A stretch of 64,000 nucleotides of DNA from Epilithonimonas caeni DSM 17710 (GCF_000426465.1 NZ_AUFK01000014.1:350932-414931), one strand, 5' to 3'. Counted from the stretch's first letter, positions 8,119-17,320 are shown. Notes: generated from the letters alone by a model not told the origin. Numbers and translations are program-made.

Positions 8119-9909
8119 ATGAATACTAGAGTTTTAGAATTAGTAAAAAATCCGAAAATCATAACCGAATCCGATCTGGACATTTTGAGATCCGAATCAG
8201 AAAAGATGCCTTATGCGCAAAGTATAAGGGCACTCTATCTTTACGGGATCAATCTTTACAAACCGGAAAATTATAAGGAAAATCTTTCTAAAACCGCAGC
8301 CTACACGACAGATAAAAAGATACTTTATCACTTCATTAATTCTGAAAGAATTTCTAAAAAAGAAATCACGCCAACATCAATTACACCTGAAGAAAAAACT
8401 GAAAATCAATCAACTAACGATAAAATAACAGAAGACGCAAAACCTGCAGAATCTGAAATCGTAACGGAAATTGAAAATACAGAAACCCATTCTGTCCTGA
8501 ATAAATTTGATGTTGAAAAAATTATCGAAACTGAAAATGCAGAGAACTCAGAATTCATAGTTGTAGGTGGAGAAAAGAACCGACTGCTCTACGAAGGTGA
8601 AGAAAATTTCCTCGAAGAGAAAAACCCGGAAGTTGACCTGGAAGCTTCTCAAGAGTCTGGACAACTCGTTCTAAAAGAAGAAATTGAAAGCATTGATACT
8701 CAAATCATAATTGATGAAAATCCTGCAGAAGAATCTATTTCTGTTCAAGAAAACATTGATGTCATTTCTATCCCGGAAGAACCGAAAATAGAAGCGATCT
8801 CAACAGAACAGGAATCTGAACCCGAAATAACATCGGGAGATATAAGCTTTAATGGAGTTCAGGAGTTTCTTCCGAATGTGAAATTCTCAATTCCGAAAAA
8901 TCATCTGGATTATCTGAATCCTTCGAGAAAAGAGAAATCAGAGGAAAAACCAATCCAAGAAAAATCTGTCATTAAATCAGAATATAAAGAGCCTTTTGTA
9001 GAAAATATTCCTGAAGATGATATTGATGACAGCCAGATCAGTTTTGAGGACACGCAGTCTTTTGAAATTTCTGAACCTCAAAAAGTTCAGGAAACAGTCG
9101 AAGATCCAATTCAGGAACAAAAAGCTGAAGAGAGTCCAATCAATTTTGAAAATACGCAAACCTTCGAAATCACCGAAAAAGAAACTCCTGAAGCTGAAAT
9201 CAAACCAAAAATCACTGAAACTAAAACTGAAGTTCAAGAACCTGTTTCTGAATGGAAACCAATGTCATTCTCTGTAAATATTCCGGATGCATTGATTGGT
9301 AAAAATGAGACAGAAGAAAGAGAAATTCCGAAGATCATTACGGAAGTTGACGTTGCCTCAACGCCTGAAAAAATTGATGAAGCTGAAATTCAAACAGAAA
9401 TCATTGCAGGAGAAGCTCAAGAAGAAGAAAAGGGAATTGAAATTCCTGAAGAAGAAAGACCTATTTTAAATGTTTCTTTCTTTGGAAATGATGTTTCTAA
9501 AATCGAAGAGAAGAAAGCAATCATTCCAATTCCGGAAAAAGCTGAAACCAAGCAAACTCCTGAAAGCAATGTGGGAGCTTTTATCAATACCTGGCAAAGT
9601 TGGCTGAAAATTGAAAGACCGGAAACCAAAGAAGAGCCATCCAAAACCAAAGAAAAGATCATTGACAACTTCATAGAGACCAACCCGAAAATATCCCAGT
9701 TAAAAGAAGAAAGCAACTATGTTGTGAAGGAGAAAAAGGACGACATCTCTCACCTCATGACAGAAACCCTGGCCAAATTATATACGGAACAAAAATTATA
9801 CTCCAAAGCAATAAAGGCTTACGAGATACTTTCAGAAAAACATCCTGAGAAAAAAGATCACTTCGAAGAAAAGATCGAAGAAATAAAAGACATCAGAAAA
9901 TCGCAATAA
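8119..9909 (+). CDS. Glu/Lys-rich protein with C-terminal TPR-like segment
   Basis: The start is taken as ATG 8119; an in-frame TTG at 8107 overlaps lptE. The 596-aa protein has an ordered N-terminus (about residues 1-80: LESESEKMPYAQSIRALYLYGI-like helices), a long acidic, probably disordered middle (about 85-500), and a short C-terminal helical hairpin (LAKLYTEQKLYSKAIKAYEILSEKHP) typical of a tetratricopeptide unit. The middle contains repeated motifs of the form ISFEDTQSFEIS and INFENTQTFEIT. No signal peptide is seen, so it is probably cytosolic. The function is unknown; linkage to lptE in flavobacteria suggests an envelope or scaffold role, which is inference. Confidence 0.65.
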   Translation: MNTRVLELVKNPKIITESDLDILRSESEKMPYAQSIRALYLYGINLYKPENYKENLSKTAAYTTDKKILYHFINSERISKKEITPTSITPEEKTENQSTNDKITEDAKPAESEIVTEIENTETHSVLNKFDVEKIIETENAENSEFIVVGGEKNRLLYEGEENFLEEKNPEVDLEASQESGQLVLKEEIESIDTQIIIDENPAEESISVQENIDVISIPEEPKIEAISTEQESEPEITSGDISFNGVQEFLPNVKFSIPKNHLDYLNPSRKEKSEEKPIQEKSVIKSEYKEPFVENIPEDDIDDSQISFEDTQSFEISEPQKVQETVEDPIQEQKAEESPINFENTQTFEITEKETPEAEIKPKITETKTEVQEPVSEWKPMSFSVNIPDALIGKNETEEREIPKIITEVDVASTPEKIDEAEIQTEIIAGEAQEEEKGIEIPEEERPILNVSFFGNDVSKIEEKKAIIPIPEKAETKQTPESNVGAFINTWQSWLKIERPETKEEPSKTKEKIIDNFIETNPKISQLKEESNYVVKEKKDDISHLMTETLAKLYTEQKLYSKAIKAYEILSEKHPEKKDHFEEKIEEIKDIRKSQ

Positions 9910-9913
9910 AAAA

Positions 9914-9935
9914 ACGGGACAAATATTTGTCCCGT
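9914..9935. terminator. Bidirectional terminator
   Basis: A near-perfect hairpin (ACGGGACAAAT / ATTTGTCCCGT) flanked by A-run and T-run sits between the convergent stops at 9909 and 9940. It can serve both the operon ending on the plus strand and the GLPGLI gene ending on the minus strand. Confidence 0.85.
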
Positions 9936-9939
9936 TTTT

Positions 9940-10746
9940 TTATTTTAGCTCAATTGGATTATTTCTGCTTTTTATTTCTGCCTCCATCCGCTTTTGTCTT
10001 TCCTGCATTTCTTTTGGATCAATTGGTGGCCGGTTTCCACCGCCTCTTCCACTATTCCTTAAAGCATTGACGAAACTTACAGGGTCTTTTTGTATCTTTT
10101 TCTCCATCTCTATATACTTCGATTTGGAAAGAGTGATGAATTGTCCTCGATTCAAAGGTTGATATATCTCTGCTATTTTTTTCGTTTGCATCAAATCGAA
10201 AGAGTAATCGCCTTTTGCATCCTGAATTTTTACTATCAATCCCGGCAAACCAGAGAATTTGTAAGGCCCATCCTGAAAAGGAATTTCTTGTGTAAACCAG
10301 GCATACCAAGTTCTTCCTCCGAATTTCGTCTCTGCTTTTTGGGTTTGATAATCTCCAATCTTCACAGTTTCCGGCAAGATTTTCCATTCAAAAACAGGAG
10401 TTTCCGGATAAGAATAATTATCTCTGCCAATTCTTGATCTATAGGTCAAACTTTGATTGGTAAGGTCTTTTTCAATGGTAAACTGAAGATTGCTTCTCAA
10501 ATTTTGCATTTGTTCTCTGTCAAAATTCCTGGTTGCTCTCATTCTGTCCATGAGAGAATCTCTCTTCAAGGAATTCTCGGCATAGAAAAGTGATCTTTTC
10601 CCATCGGTATCCAAATAGGCCAATTCCGTTTTTTTCTCCGTATTTGTAGAATCCGGTGTCTGTGTAACCTGGTAAATAAAACGAGTACTTTGTTGGGCTA
10701 TTACCAATGGCATCGCCAACAGGCAAAATAATTTTATTAGTTTCAT
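9940..10746 (-). CDS. GLPGLI family protein
   Basis: A 268-aa secreted protein with a signal peptide (MKLIKLFCLLAMPLVIAQ). It carries the family-defining motif in GPYKFSGLPGLIVKIQDAKGDY at about residues 160-180, preceded by the conserved TKFGGRTWYAWFTQEIPF. GLPGLI proteins are envelope proteins restricted to Bacteroidota, with no established function; some neighbour TonB-dependent transporters. The C-terminus is charged and ends NNPIELK. It lies 3 bp downstream of a second GLPGLI gene and is co-oriented with it; the two are clearly paralogous. Confidence 0.9.
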   Translation of the reverse strand: MKLIKLFCLLAMPLVIAQQSTRFIYQVTQTPDSTNTEKKTELAYLDTDGKRSLFYAENSLKRDSLMDRMRATRNFDREQMQNLRSNLQFTIEKDLTNQSLTYRSRIGRDNYSYPETPVFEWKILPETVKIGDYQTQKAETKFGGRTWYAWFTQEIPFQDGPYKFSGLPGLIVKIQDAKGDYSFDLMQTKKIAEIYQPLNRGQFITLSKSKYIEMEKKIQKDPVSFVNALRNSGRGGGNRPPIDPKEMQERQKRMEAEIKSRNNPIELK

Positions 10747-10749
10747 ATT

Positions 10750-11709
10750 CTATTGTCTATTGCTTAATTCAATTGGATTTGTATTTCCAAAATTCATAAC
10801 GTTCCCATGACTTGGTGTGGCATTTTGAGTCGGATTACCCATTTGCATATCTTGTCCTCCCATATCTCCATTTGGCATTCCCCCATTCATTCCTTGTCCG
10901 GGCTGGCCACCAAATCCTCCATTGCGTTGATGCATTCCTCTTCCTCCTCCGGGATTGAAATTATCGAGATTGATCTCAGGGTCTTTATTTTTCACCATTT
11001 CCATTTTAACAGATGCCTTGTCACCTTGGAAGTTAATTCTTGTTGATTTTCTTGCATCAGGTCTTATATCCTCCGAAAAAGAATTTGGGATTGATATTTT
11101 TTTCAGGAAATTGAATTTATAATCTCCTTTCTCATCTTCAAGCTTTACGATCAACCCTGGTAATCCGGAAAATTTGTAAGGTCCGTCATATACTTTGATG
11201 TCTGGGGCAAACCAGGCGGTCCAGGTTCTTCCACCAAAACTCGTAGTGGCTTTCTGGACTTTATAGCCATTAAGGTCAGAAATTTGATCAGAAATATTCC
11301 AATTCATTTTTCGGTCCTCCTGATAATAAACTTGCTTTGAACCAACATTTTCAACTAGACTTACCGTTTTATCTTCATTATTTTTCTTGATGAAATATTC
11401 AAAAAAAGTAGGTTGGATCGATTTTCCATTCGCCAGTTTTGGAAATTCCGGTTTGTCTTTTTTTGACTTTTTTATATCCGGGTTTGTTTGGCTTTTCAAA
11501 ACTGCAACTAGAGAATCCCTCAACAATTTACTTTCACTAATGAACAATGATTGGCCATTTTTCACATCCAGAAAAGTTCTTTCCATCTTCATATCTACGA
11601 GATTGATAGTATCCGGATTCACCTCGGTCTGATAAATATATCTTTCGGTCTGGCTCATCATTTTCCCAAAAATGGAAAACAGCATCATCAAAATAAAAAT
11701 CTTCTTCAT
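10750..11709 (-). CDS. GLPGLI family protein with Gly/Met/Gln-rich tail
   Basis: The start is set at ATG 11709 (MKKIFILMMLFSIFGKMMSQ, a signal peptide); an ORF extension to 11736 adds nine unlikely residues. The motif GPYKFSGLPGLIVKLEDEKGDY and the upstream TSFGGRTWTAWFAPDI match the paralogue downstream. Residues after about 230 form a Gly/Met/Gln/Asn-rich tail (e.g. GGFGGQPGQGMNGG) that the paralogue mostly lacks; both end in an NPIEL motif. The low-complexity tail may be a flexible surface extension. A -7 element TAACTTTG lies upstream on the minus strand (11744-11751). Confidence 0.9.
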   Translation of the reverse strand: MKKIFILMMLFSIFGKMMSQTERYIYQTEVNPDTINLVDMKMERTFLDVKNGQSLFISESKLLRDSLVAVLKSQTNPDIKKSKKDKPEFPKLANGKSIQPTFFEYFIKKNNEDKTVSLVENVGSKQVYYQEDRKMNWNISDQISDLNGYKVQKATTSFGGRTWTAWFAPDIKVYDGPYKFSGLPGLIVKLEDEKGDYKFNFLKKISIPNSFSEDIRPDARKSTRINFQGDKASVKMEMVKNKDPEINLDNFNPGGGRGMHQRNGGFGGQPGQGMNGGMPNGDMGGQDMQMGNPTQNATPSHGNVMNFGNTNPIELSNRQ

Positions 11710-11877
11710 AATTAAAACTGATTGTTTGATTAACAAATTCGGGCAAAGTTAATTATAAGAACTATCAGAATTAATATTTGTTCATTTTTTGATAACAATT
11801 TAACATTAACAAACTGTAATTCATTATCAAACGAAATGATAAAGTCTATTTAAAATCGTTAAAATAGATGTCATCGA

Positions 11878-11909
11878 TTTGAGATTGCGGAAATTAGTTC
11901 GTACTTTTG
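11878..11909 (+). promoter_or_regulatory. Promoter of the suf operon
   Basis: TTTG (11878-11881), a 20-bp spacer and TACTTTTG (11902-11909) match the Bacteroidota -33/-7 consensus. Transcription would begin about 25 bp before the sufA start at 11938. No separate Fe-S or iron regulator operator was recognised. Confidence 0.7.
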
Positions 11910-11937
11910 TAGACTAAAATCAGTCTAAATAAAAACA

Positions 11938-12267
11938 ATGATACAAGTAAGCGATCAGGCAAAATCCAAAGCGGCTCAGTTGATGGCTGAAGAAGGCTTC
12001 AATCCTGAGACCGACTATATAAGAGTGGGCGTAAAAAGTGGCGGTTGTTCCGGACTAGAATACGTCTTGAAATTTGATAATGTGAAAAATGAGACCGACC
12101 AGATCTTTGAACATAACGGTGTACGAGTGATAATCGAAAAAAAATCCATCCTTTATCTTGCTGGTACAACTCTGGAATATTCAGGAGGTTTGAACGGAAA
12201 AGGTTTTATTTTTAATAATCCAAATGCTGCAAGAACTTGCGGTTGTGGAGAGAGTTTTAGTCTATAG
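11938..12267 (+). CDS. sufA: SufA/IscA-type iron-sulfur carrier protein
   Basis: A 109-aa A-type carrier that receives Fe-S clusters from the SufBCD scaffold and passes them to target apoproteins. The three cluster-ligand cysteines are present: Cys37 in VKSGGCSGLEY, and Cys101 and Cys103 in ARTCGCGESF. It is first in the suf cluster, with its own consensus promoter 30 bp upstream and sufB 75 bp downstream. SufA, IscA and ErpA cannot be told apart with certainty from sequence alone, but context favours the SUF assignment. Confidence 0.92.
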   Translation: MIQVSDQAKSKAAQLMAEEGFNPETDYIRVGVKSGGCSGLEYVLKFDNVKNETDQIFEHNGVRVIIEKKSILYLAGTTLEYSGGLNGKGFIFNNPNAARTCGCGESFSL

Positions 12268-12342
12268 ACACGAGATGTTGGATATGAGATACAAGACTTT
12301 TACAGTCTGGAATCTGATGTCTGAAATCTGAAATCTTAAAAA

Positions 12343-13791
12343 ATGAGCAAATATACAGAAGACGATCTACGCGTCGATTTAGAAAATAAAAAGTACGAAT
12401 TCGGATTCGAAACGGATATCGAGTATGAAGATTTCCCGACTGGTCTGAATGAAGATATCATCCGGGCAATTTCTACCAAGAAAGAAGAGCCGGAATGGAT
12501 GACCGATTGGCGTCTGGAATCTTTCCGAATCTGGCTGAAAATGACAGAACCGGACTGGGCGAACATCAAATACCAAAAACCTGATTTTCAAGCAATCAGA
12601 TATTACGCAGCTCCAAAGGCAAAACCTGAATTGGCAAGTCTTGATGAAGTGGACCCGGAATTGTTGAAGACTTTTGCAAAATTGGGAATCAATATCGAGG
12701 AACAGAAAAGATTAGCGAACGTTGCGGTTGATATTGTGGTAGATTCAGTATCGGTAAAAACTACGTTTCAGGAAACTTTGAGAGAAAAAGGTATTATCTT
12801 TTGCTCTATTTCCGAAGCGATCAAGGAACATCCGGAATTGGTTAAACAATATCTTGGGAAAGTAGTTCCAAGAGGCGATAATTTTTACGCCGCCCTGAAC
12901 TCTGCAGTTTTTTCTGACGGAAGTTTCTGCTATATTCCAAAAGGTGTAAGATGCCCTATGGAATTGTCAACTTATTTCCGTATCAATCAGTCCGGAACGG
13001 GTCAGTTCGAGAGAACTTTGGTGATTGCTGATGAAGGAAGTTATGTCTCTTATCTTGAAGGTTGTACAGCACCGTCAAGAGATGAAAATCAGCTACACGC
13101 TGCGGTTGTGGAACTAATCGCTTTGGATGACGCTGAAATTAAATATTCTACTGTTCAGAACTGGTATCCCGGAGATGAAGAAGGAAAAGGTGGAGTTTTC
13201 AATTTTGTAACAAAAAGAGGACTTTGCGAGAGAAACGCAAAAATCTCCTGGACTCAGGTTGAAACAGGTTCTGCCGTAACTTGGAAATACCCGAGCTGTA
13301 TTTTGAAAGGTGATAATTCGGTAGGTGAATTTTATTCAATCGCAGTTACGAATATGCATCAATATGCAGATACGGGAACAAAGATGATTCACATCGGAAA
13401 GAATACCCGATCAACCATTATTTCAAAAGGTATCTCTGCCGGAAAATCCAATAATTCTTATCGTGGTTTGGTAAAAGTAATGCCAACTGCAAAAGGAGCG
13501 AGAAACTTTTCTCAGTGTGATTCTTTGTTAATGGGTAATGAGTGTGGTGCTCATACTTTCCCTTACATCGAAATCAAAGACCCGACTGCACAATTGGAAC
13601 ACGAAGCAACGACTTCGAAAATCGGGGAAGATCAGATTTTCTACTGTAACCAAAGAGGGATCGATACAGAAAGAGCAATTGCCCTGATTGTAAATGGATT
13701 CAGTAAAGAAGTTTTGAATAAACTTCCAATGGAATTCGCCATTGAAGCTCAGAAATTACTGGAGATTTCTTTGGAAGGTTCTGTTGGTTAG
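12343..13791 (+). CDS. sufB: Fe-S cluster assembly scaffold protein SufB
   Basis: A 482-aa subunit of the SufBC2D scaffold on which sulfur from SufS/SufE and iron are assembled. The conserved C-terminal beta-helix shows family motifs such as [33 protein letters not shown] and [20 protein letters not shown], the last containing the conserved Cys and following Glu/His region implicated in cluster assembly. The length is usual. The stop at 13789-13791 lies 3 bp before the inverted repeat that opens the GxxExxY cassette, so sufB is intact but separated from sufC by about 650 bp. Confidence 0.97.
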   Translation: MSKYTEDDLRVDLENKKYEFGFETDIEYEDFPTGLNEDIIRAISTKKEEPEWMTDWRLESFRIWLKMTEPDWANIKYQKPDFQAIRYYAAPKAKPELASLDEVDPELLKTFAKLGINIEEQKRLANVAVDIVVDSVSVKTTFQETLREKGIIFCSISEAIKEHPELVKQYLGKVVPRGDNFYAALNSAVFSDGSFCYIPKGVRCPMELSTYFRINQSGTGQFERTLVIADEGSYVSYLEGCTAPSRDENQLHAAVVELIALDDAEIKYSTVQNWYPGDEEGKGGVFNFVTKRGLCERNAKISWTQVETGSAVTWKYPSCILKGDNSVGEFYSIAVTNMHQYADTGTKMIHIGKNTRSTIISKGISAGKSNNSYRGLVKVMPTAKGARNFSQCDSLLMGNECGAHTFPYIEIKDPTAQLEHEATTSKIGEDQIFYCNQRGIDTERAIALIVNGFSKEVLNKLPMEFAIEAQKLLEISLEGSVG

Positions 13792-13892
13792 ATTTTTATC
13801 GCAAGGTTAGACAAAGATTTTTTTGATTGTTTGAAAACATTTTAAAGAAATACAAAGCCACTAAAGCTTAAGAAAGCAATACAAGTTTTAAA

Positions 13893-13924
13893 TTGAATTT
13901 CTACAATTAACTTGTTTATCTTTG
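13893..13924 (+). promoter_or_regulatory. Promoter of the GxxExxY gene
   Basis: A TTG (13893-13895), a 21-bp spacer and TATCTTTG (13917-13924) resemble the Bacteroidota consensus, 15 bp before the ATG at 13940. It means the cassette carries its own promoter and could also feed sufC and sufD. Confidence 0.55.
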
Positions 13925-13939
13925 CGAAAAATAACACAA

Positions 13940-14323
13940 ATGTCAGAGAATGAAATTTCAAAGATTGTCTTTGAAAATGGATTAAAGATTCATAGAAAAT
14001 TGGGCATAGGCTTATATGAAAGTATTTACGAAAAATGTCTTTTCTATGAATTAAAAAAAGCAGAAGTAAAAGTCGAAAGACAAAAACCTCTGAACATCCA
14101 ATATGAAGAATTGTTACTGGAAAATGCTTTTAGAATGGATTTATTAATTGAAAACAAGGTTGTTTTAGAAATTAAATCTGTTGAAAGTTTAAATAATTTT
14201 CACGCATCACAATTAAAAAATTATTTAAGACTAGGAAATTATAAGTTAGGAATGCTTATCAATTTTAATTCTCAACTATTTAAAAATGGTGTAATGAGAA
14301 TCGCAAATGGTCTTGATTATTAA
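13940..14323 (+). CDS. GxxExxY family protein
   Basis: A 127-aa protein from ATG 13940; the reading frame is open back to a TTG at 13922 that overlaps the -7 element. The name-giving motif appears near residue 24 as GIGLYESIYEKCLFYELKKA, followed by VKVERQKPLNIQYEE, a DLLIENKVVLEIKSVE stretch and HASQLKNYLRLGNYKLGMLINF. The last two blocks resemble the E-x-K and Q-x-x-x-Y pattern of PD-(D/E)XK-type nuclease folds, to which this family is often related; activity is unproven. It interrupts the suf operon inside an inverted-repeat cassette and is A+T-richer than its suf neighbours. It is probably an acquired, mobile accessory gene rather than a SUF component. Confidence 0.88.
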   Translation: MSENEISKIVFENGLKIHRKLGIGLYESIYEKCLFYELKKAEVKVERQKPLNIQYEELLLENAFRMDLLIENKVVLEIKSVESLNNFHASQLKNYLRLGNYKLGMLINFNSQLFKNGVMRIANGLDY

Positions 14324-14439
14324 TACAAAATAAGAAACAATAGTATTTCATTTGATAAGCGTTAGCGCCTTTGTTTCACTTAAAAAAGCAAAGGAGGATA
14401 AAAAAAATCTTTGTCTAGCCTTGCGATAAATTTAAACGT

Positions 14440-15183
14440 ATGTTAGAGATAAAAAACTTACACGCCAAAATTGAAGATGGCGCAGAAATTTTAAAAGGAA
14501 TCAATCTTGAAATAAAACCAGGCGAAGTTCATGCTATTATGGGACCGAACGGCGCAGGAAAATCGACTCTTTCTTCTGTAATTGCAGGAAAAGAAGATTA
14601 CGAAGTAACGGAAGGCGAAATTCTTTTCGAAGGAGAAGAAATCGGCGAAGATGCGCCTGAGGAAAGAGCACACAAAGGCATTTTCCTTTCTTTCCAATAT
14701 CCTGTGGAAATCCCTGGGGTTACGGTTACCAATTTCATCAAAGCTGCTCTTAACGAAACCAGAAAGGCCAACGGACTGGAAGAAATGGGTGCTAAGGAAA
14801 TGTTGGGATTAATTCGTGAAAACTCTGAGAAATTAGGAATCAGAAAAGATTTCCTTTCCCGTTCATTGAACGAAGGTTTCTCTGGAGGAGAGAAAAAAAG
14901 AAACGAAATCTTCCAAATGATGATGCTGAACCCAAAATTGGCAATCCTTGACGAAACAGATTCAGGATTAGATATCGATGCTTTGAGAATCGTTGCTGAT
15001 GGGGTTAACAAATTTAGAAGCGAAGGCAACGCTGTTCTGTTGATCACGCATTATCAAAGACTTTTAAATTATATTCAGCCGGATTTCGTGCACGTTCTGG
15101 CAGATGGAAAAATCATAAAAACAGGAGATAAATCCTTAGCACTTGAATTGGAAGAAAAAGGTTACGATTGGCTTTTGAACTAA
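14440..15183 (+). CDS. sufC: Fe-S cluster assembly ATPase SufC
   Basis: A 247-aa ABC-type ATPase that binds SufB and SufD and drives conformational change of the scaffold. Walker A is GPNGAGKST (about residues 35-43), the signature is FSGGEKKRNEI, Walker B is LAILDETDSGLD, and the switch histidine lies in LLITHYQRLL. The ETDSGLDIDALRIV segment is typical of SufC rather than of transport ATPases. It begins 10 bp after the right inverted repeat of the GxxExxY cassette, so its expression may rely on read-through from the suf promoter or on the cassette promoter. Confidence 0.97.
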   Translation: MLEIKNLHAKIEDGAEILKGINLEIKPGEVHAIMGPNGAGKSTLSSVIAGKEDYEVTEGEILFEGEEIGEDAPEERAHKGIFLSFQYPVEIPGVTVTNFIKAALNETRKANGLEEMGAKEMLGLIRENSEKLGIRKDFLSRSLNEGFSGGEKKRNEIFQMMMLNPKLAILDETDSGLDIDALRIVADGVNKFRSEGNAVLLITHYQRLLNYIQPDFVHVLADGKIIKTGDKSLALELEEKGYDWLLN

Positions 15184-15232
15184 TTCAAATTTAATTTTAA
15201 TCTTCTAAACGATGCAAAATCAAACCATTACA

Positions 15233-16540
15233 ATGGCTTTATTTGAACAAACAATAAATCAACATTCAGATTTTTTGGAATCGCTTCGTCATTCTTTTTT
15301 GAACGAAGAGAGAAAAACCGCACTTCAGAAATTTGAAGAGAAAGGTTTTCCTACCAAAAAAGATGAAGAATATAAATACACGAATCTGAAGGAAATCACG
15401 GAAAAAGATTACAATTTTTTTCCTTCAGAAGCGCATCATATCACCAAAGAGCAATTGGACGAATTGCATCTGGGCGAGGAACATTTTGACTGGATTGTTT
15501 TTATCAACGGGAAACTTCACAAAGAATATTCTAACATTTCCATTGAAAATGCAGAATTCCTGACGCTGAATGAAGCTCTAAATGATTCAGCAAAAAAGGA
15601 AACTTTCAATCAATATTTCAATACGATTGCGAGCAAAGACCTGGCTTTCACCAACCTGAATCTGGCTTATTTCAACGAAGGATTTTTCCTGAAAGTTCCC
15701 AAGAATATCGTTATCGAAAAACCGATTCACGTCTTTTACATCTCTGACAGTCAGGAAGAAAACACTTTTTACAACACAAGGAATCTTCTGATTGTAGAAG
15801 CTGGAGCAAAAGTAGAAGTAATTGAAAGTCATCACAATTTTGATGAATCTTTTGTTTTCACCAACTCTGTGACAGAGATTTTCACTTACCAAAATGCAAA
15901 AGCTGATTGGCACAAATTGCAGAACGACAGTAATACATCTTACCTTGTGGACCACACATTTGCGAAGCAGGAAAGAGACAGCTTAACAACTGTGAACACC
16001 TTCTCTTTCGGAGGAAAATTGGTTCGTAACAATCTGGATTTTATTCACAACGGCGAGAATATCAACTCGTTTATGAACGGCATCACGATTATCGGTAAAG
16101 ACCAACTGGTAGACCACCACACGGCCGTTCATCACAACACGCCAAACTGCGAATCTTACCAGAATTACAAAGGGATTTTCAAAGACAAATCGCACGGTGT
16201 TTTCAACGGAAAAGTATTTGTGAACAAGATTGCTCAGAAAACCAACGCTTATCAGCAGAACAACAATATTTTGCTGGACGAAGGCGCAACTATTGACACA
16301 AAACCTCAGCTGGAGATTTTCGCAGACGATGTGAAATGTTCGCACGGTTGTACCGTCGGACAGCTGAACGAAGACGCAATGTTCTATCTTAGAGCGAGAG
16401 GGATTTCCAAGAAAGAAGCCAGAGCATTGTTGCTTTACGCTTTCGCCAACGATGCAATGCAAAATATCGATATCGAACCACTGAAAGTAAAAGTTTCCAA
16501 ACTTCTGGCAGAAAAACTGGAAGTTCAAATGGAATTCTAA
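15233..16540 (+). CDS. sufD: Fe-S cluster assembly protein SufD
   Basis: The partner of SufB in the SufBC2D complex. The start is placed at ATG 15233 (MALFEQTINQ); an in-frame ATG at 15212 would add seven residues and is possible. The protein (435 aa) shows the family's C-terminal blocks: GVFNGKVFVNKIAQKTNAYQ, TKPQLEIFADDVKCSHGCTVG and DAMFYLRARGISKKEARALL, including the conserved Cys-x-His of the SufB-SufD interface. It lies 50 bp after sufC. sufS and sufE do not follow; the operon ends here at a hairpin terminator. Confidence 0.96.
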   Translation: MALFEQTINQHSDFLESLRHSFLNEERKTALQKFEEKGFPTKKDEEYKYTNLKEITEKDYNFFPSEAHHITKEQLDELHLGEEHFDWIVFINGKLHKEYSNISIENAEFLTLNEALNDSAKKETFNQYFNTIASKDLAFTNLNLAYFNEGFFLKVPKNIVIEKPIHVFYISDSQEENTFYNTRNLLIVEAGAKVEVIESHHNFDESFVFTNSVTEIFTYQNAKADWHKLQNDSNTSYLVDHTFAKQERDSLTTVNTFSFGGKLVRNNLDFIHNGENINSFMNGITIIGKDQLVDHHTAVHHNTPNCESYQNYKGIFKDKSHGVFNGKVFVNKIAQKTNAYQQNNNILLDEGATIDTKPQLEIFADDVKCSHGCTVGQLNEDAMFYLRARGISKKEARALLLYAFANDAMQNIDIEPLKVKVSKLLAEKLEVQMEF

Positions 16541-16543
16541 ATC

Positions 16544-16568
16544 AAATCGCATCTCTCGGGTGCGATTT
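16544..16568 (+). terminator. Terminator of the suf operon
   Basis: The stem AAATCGCA / TGCGATTT, with a 9-nt loop, is followed by a T-run immediately after the sufD stop. A G+C-rich dispersed repeat begins right behind it. Confidence 0.8.
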
Positions 16569-16573
16569 TTTTA

Positions 16574-16680
16574 TGGGCGGACATTCGCGCTATCCACTCA
16601 TACTCCTCACTCGGCGGCTCCACTGCGTTCCGCCGCCTCGTTGCGGGGTAACCGTTACTATCACGGCCGCAGATTCAACT
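16574..16680. repeat. G+C-rich dispersed intergenic repeat
   Basis: A 100-bp G+C-rich block in an A+T-rich gap. It contains the internal inverted pair GGCGGC (16613-16618) / GCCGCC (16632-16637) and words such as GGGCGGACATTCGCGCTATCC. Similar text is common between genes in Chryseobacterium-like genomes. A related GAGCGGAA word occurs at 55312-55415. It encodes nothing visible. Confidence 0.5.
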
Positions 16681-16683
16681 TCT

Positions 16684-16715
16684 TTTGAAATATTTGTCAC
16701 TAAATTGTAAATTTG
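16684..16715 (+). promoter_or_regulatory. Promoter of the zincin-like gene
   Basis: TTTG (16684-16687), a 20-bp spacer and TAAATTTG (16708-16715) fit the Bacteroidota consensus, 31 bp before the ATG at 16747. Confidence 0.65.
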
Positions 16716-16746
16716 AACCCATATAGAACAAATTTATTTAGCACAA

Positions 16747-17295
16747 ATGAACTACGAAAAAATACAATTCAACCTCAACGCTTACAAAGAAACCGGCGAA
16801 ATCCTGGATGCAGCAAGATTCCTAATCCATGAATTCGAATTGGATGATGAGAACTTTTTAGGATTTGGTTTTCGGGAGGAATTAGAAAAGAACTCGATAT
16901 TATTGACTGCTAATGGAGAAATCGGAGATATGCAGGAAGTTCTGATTCCAAAAAATCTTTTTGATTTTGATTTGACATTAGTTCTTAATATGCTTGCCCA
17001 CGAAATGTTACACGTCCGCCAGAAATCACCCAAAATGATGATTACGGACAAAAACGAACGCGAATGGCAGGCTTACTACGAAATGTTATTTCACACCAAT
17101 TTTCCGCAGATTCCGGAACTTTCGGATTATTACAAGAATTTCTTTGGCGAAAAGGCTTTGATATATTATGGAAGAATGGCTGAAGGAAGTGAATTACAAC
17201 AGAAATATGCTGAACAAAAAGCTGATGTTGAAAAGCTTTTGAAGGAATTAAAAAATCCTGACAACACTTCAACAATCCTTCGAGACAACGTGTGA
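16747..17295 (+). CDS. Zincin-like hypothetical protein (HExxH motif)
   Basis: A 182-aa soluble protein without a signal peptide. Residues around 80 read LAHEMLHVRQ, an HExxH zinc-binding signature, and are followed by ITDKNEREWQAYYEMLF, where a glutamate about 20 residues on could be the third zinc ligand. This fits a small zincin (SprT-like or minigluzincin arrangement), but the family was not identified. The C-terminal third is helical and hydrophilic. It has its own consensus promoter and stands alone between sufD and csaA. Peptidase activity is inferred from the motif only. Confidence 0.6.
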   Translation: MNYEKIQFNLNAYKETGEILDAARFLIHEFELDDENFLGFGFREELEKNSILLTANGEIGDMQEVLIPKNLFDFDLTLVLNMLAHEMLHVRQKSPKMMITDKNEREWQAYYEMLFHTNFPQIPELSDYYKNFFGEKALIYYGRMAEGSELQQKYAEQKADVEKLLKELKNPDNTSTILRDNV

Positions 17296-17320
17296 CATCT
17301 CTAATACAATAATATAGCCG

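Larger units (their letters stand above)
13795..14430. mobile_element. Inverted-repeat-bounded GxxExxY cassette in the suf operon
   Basis: A 636-bp unit whose outer 30 bp (13795-13824 and 14401-14430) are inverted copies of each other with a single mismatch (29/30). They start TTTATCGCAAGG at the left, with the complement at the right. The unit lies between the sufB stop (13791) and the sufC start (14440) and contains one gene (GxxExxY) with its own -7 element. It encodes no transposase, so any movement would need help in trans or RNA- or host-mediated copying. Inside the right arm are words (GCGTTAGCGCC, AAAGCAAAGG) resembling the dispersed repeat text near 55130-55206. The mobile nature is inferred from the symmetry and position. 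Confidence 0.6.

Noticed and set aside
13801..13920. The GxxExxY gene as an integral part of the suf operon
   Set aside because: The flanking 30-bp inverted repeats, own promoter and A+T-rich sequence point to insertion; no SUF system is known to me to need this protein.
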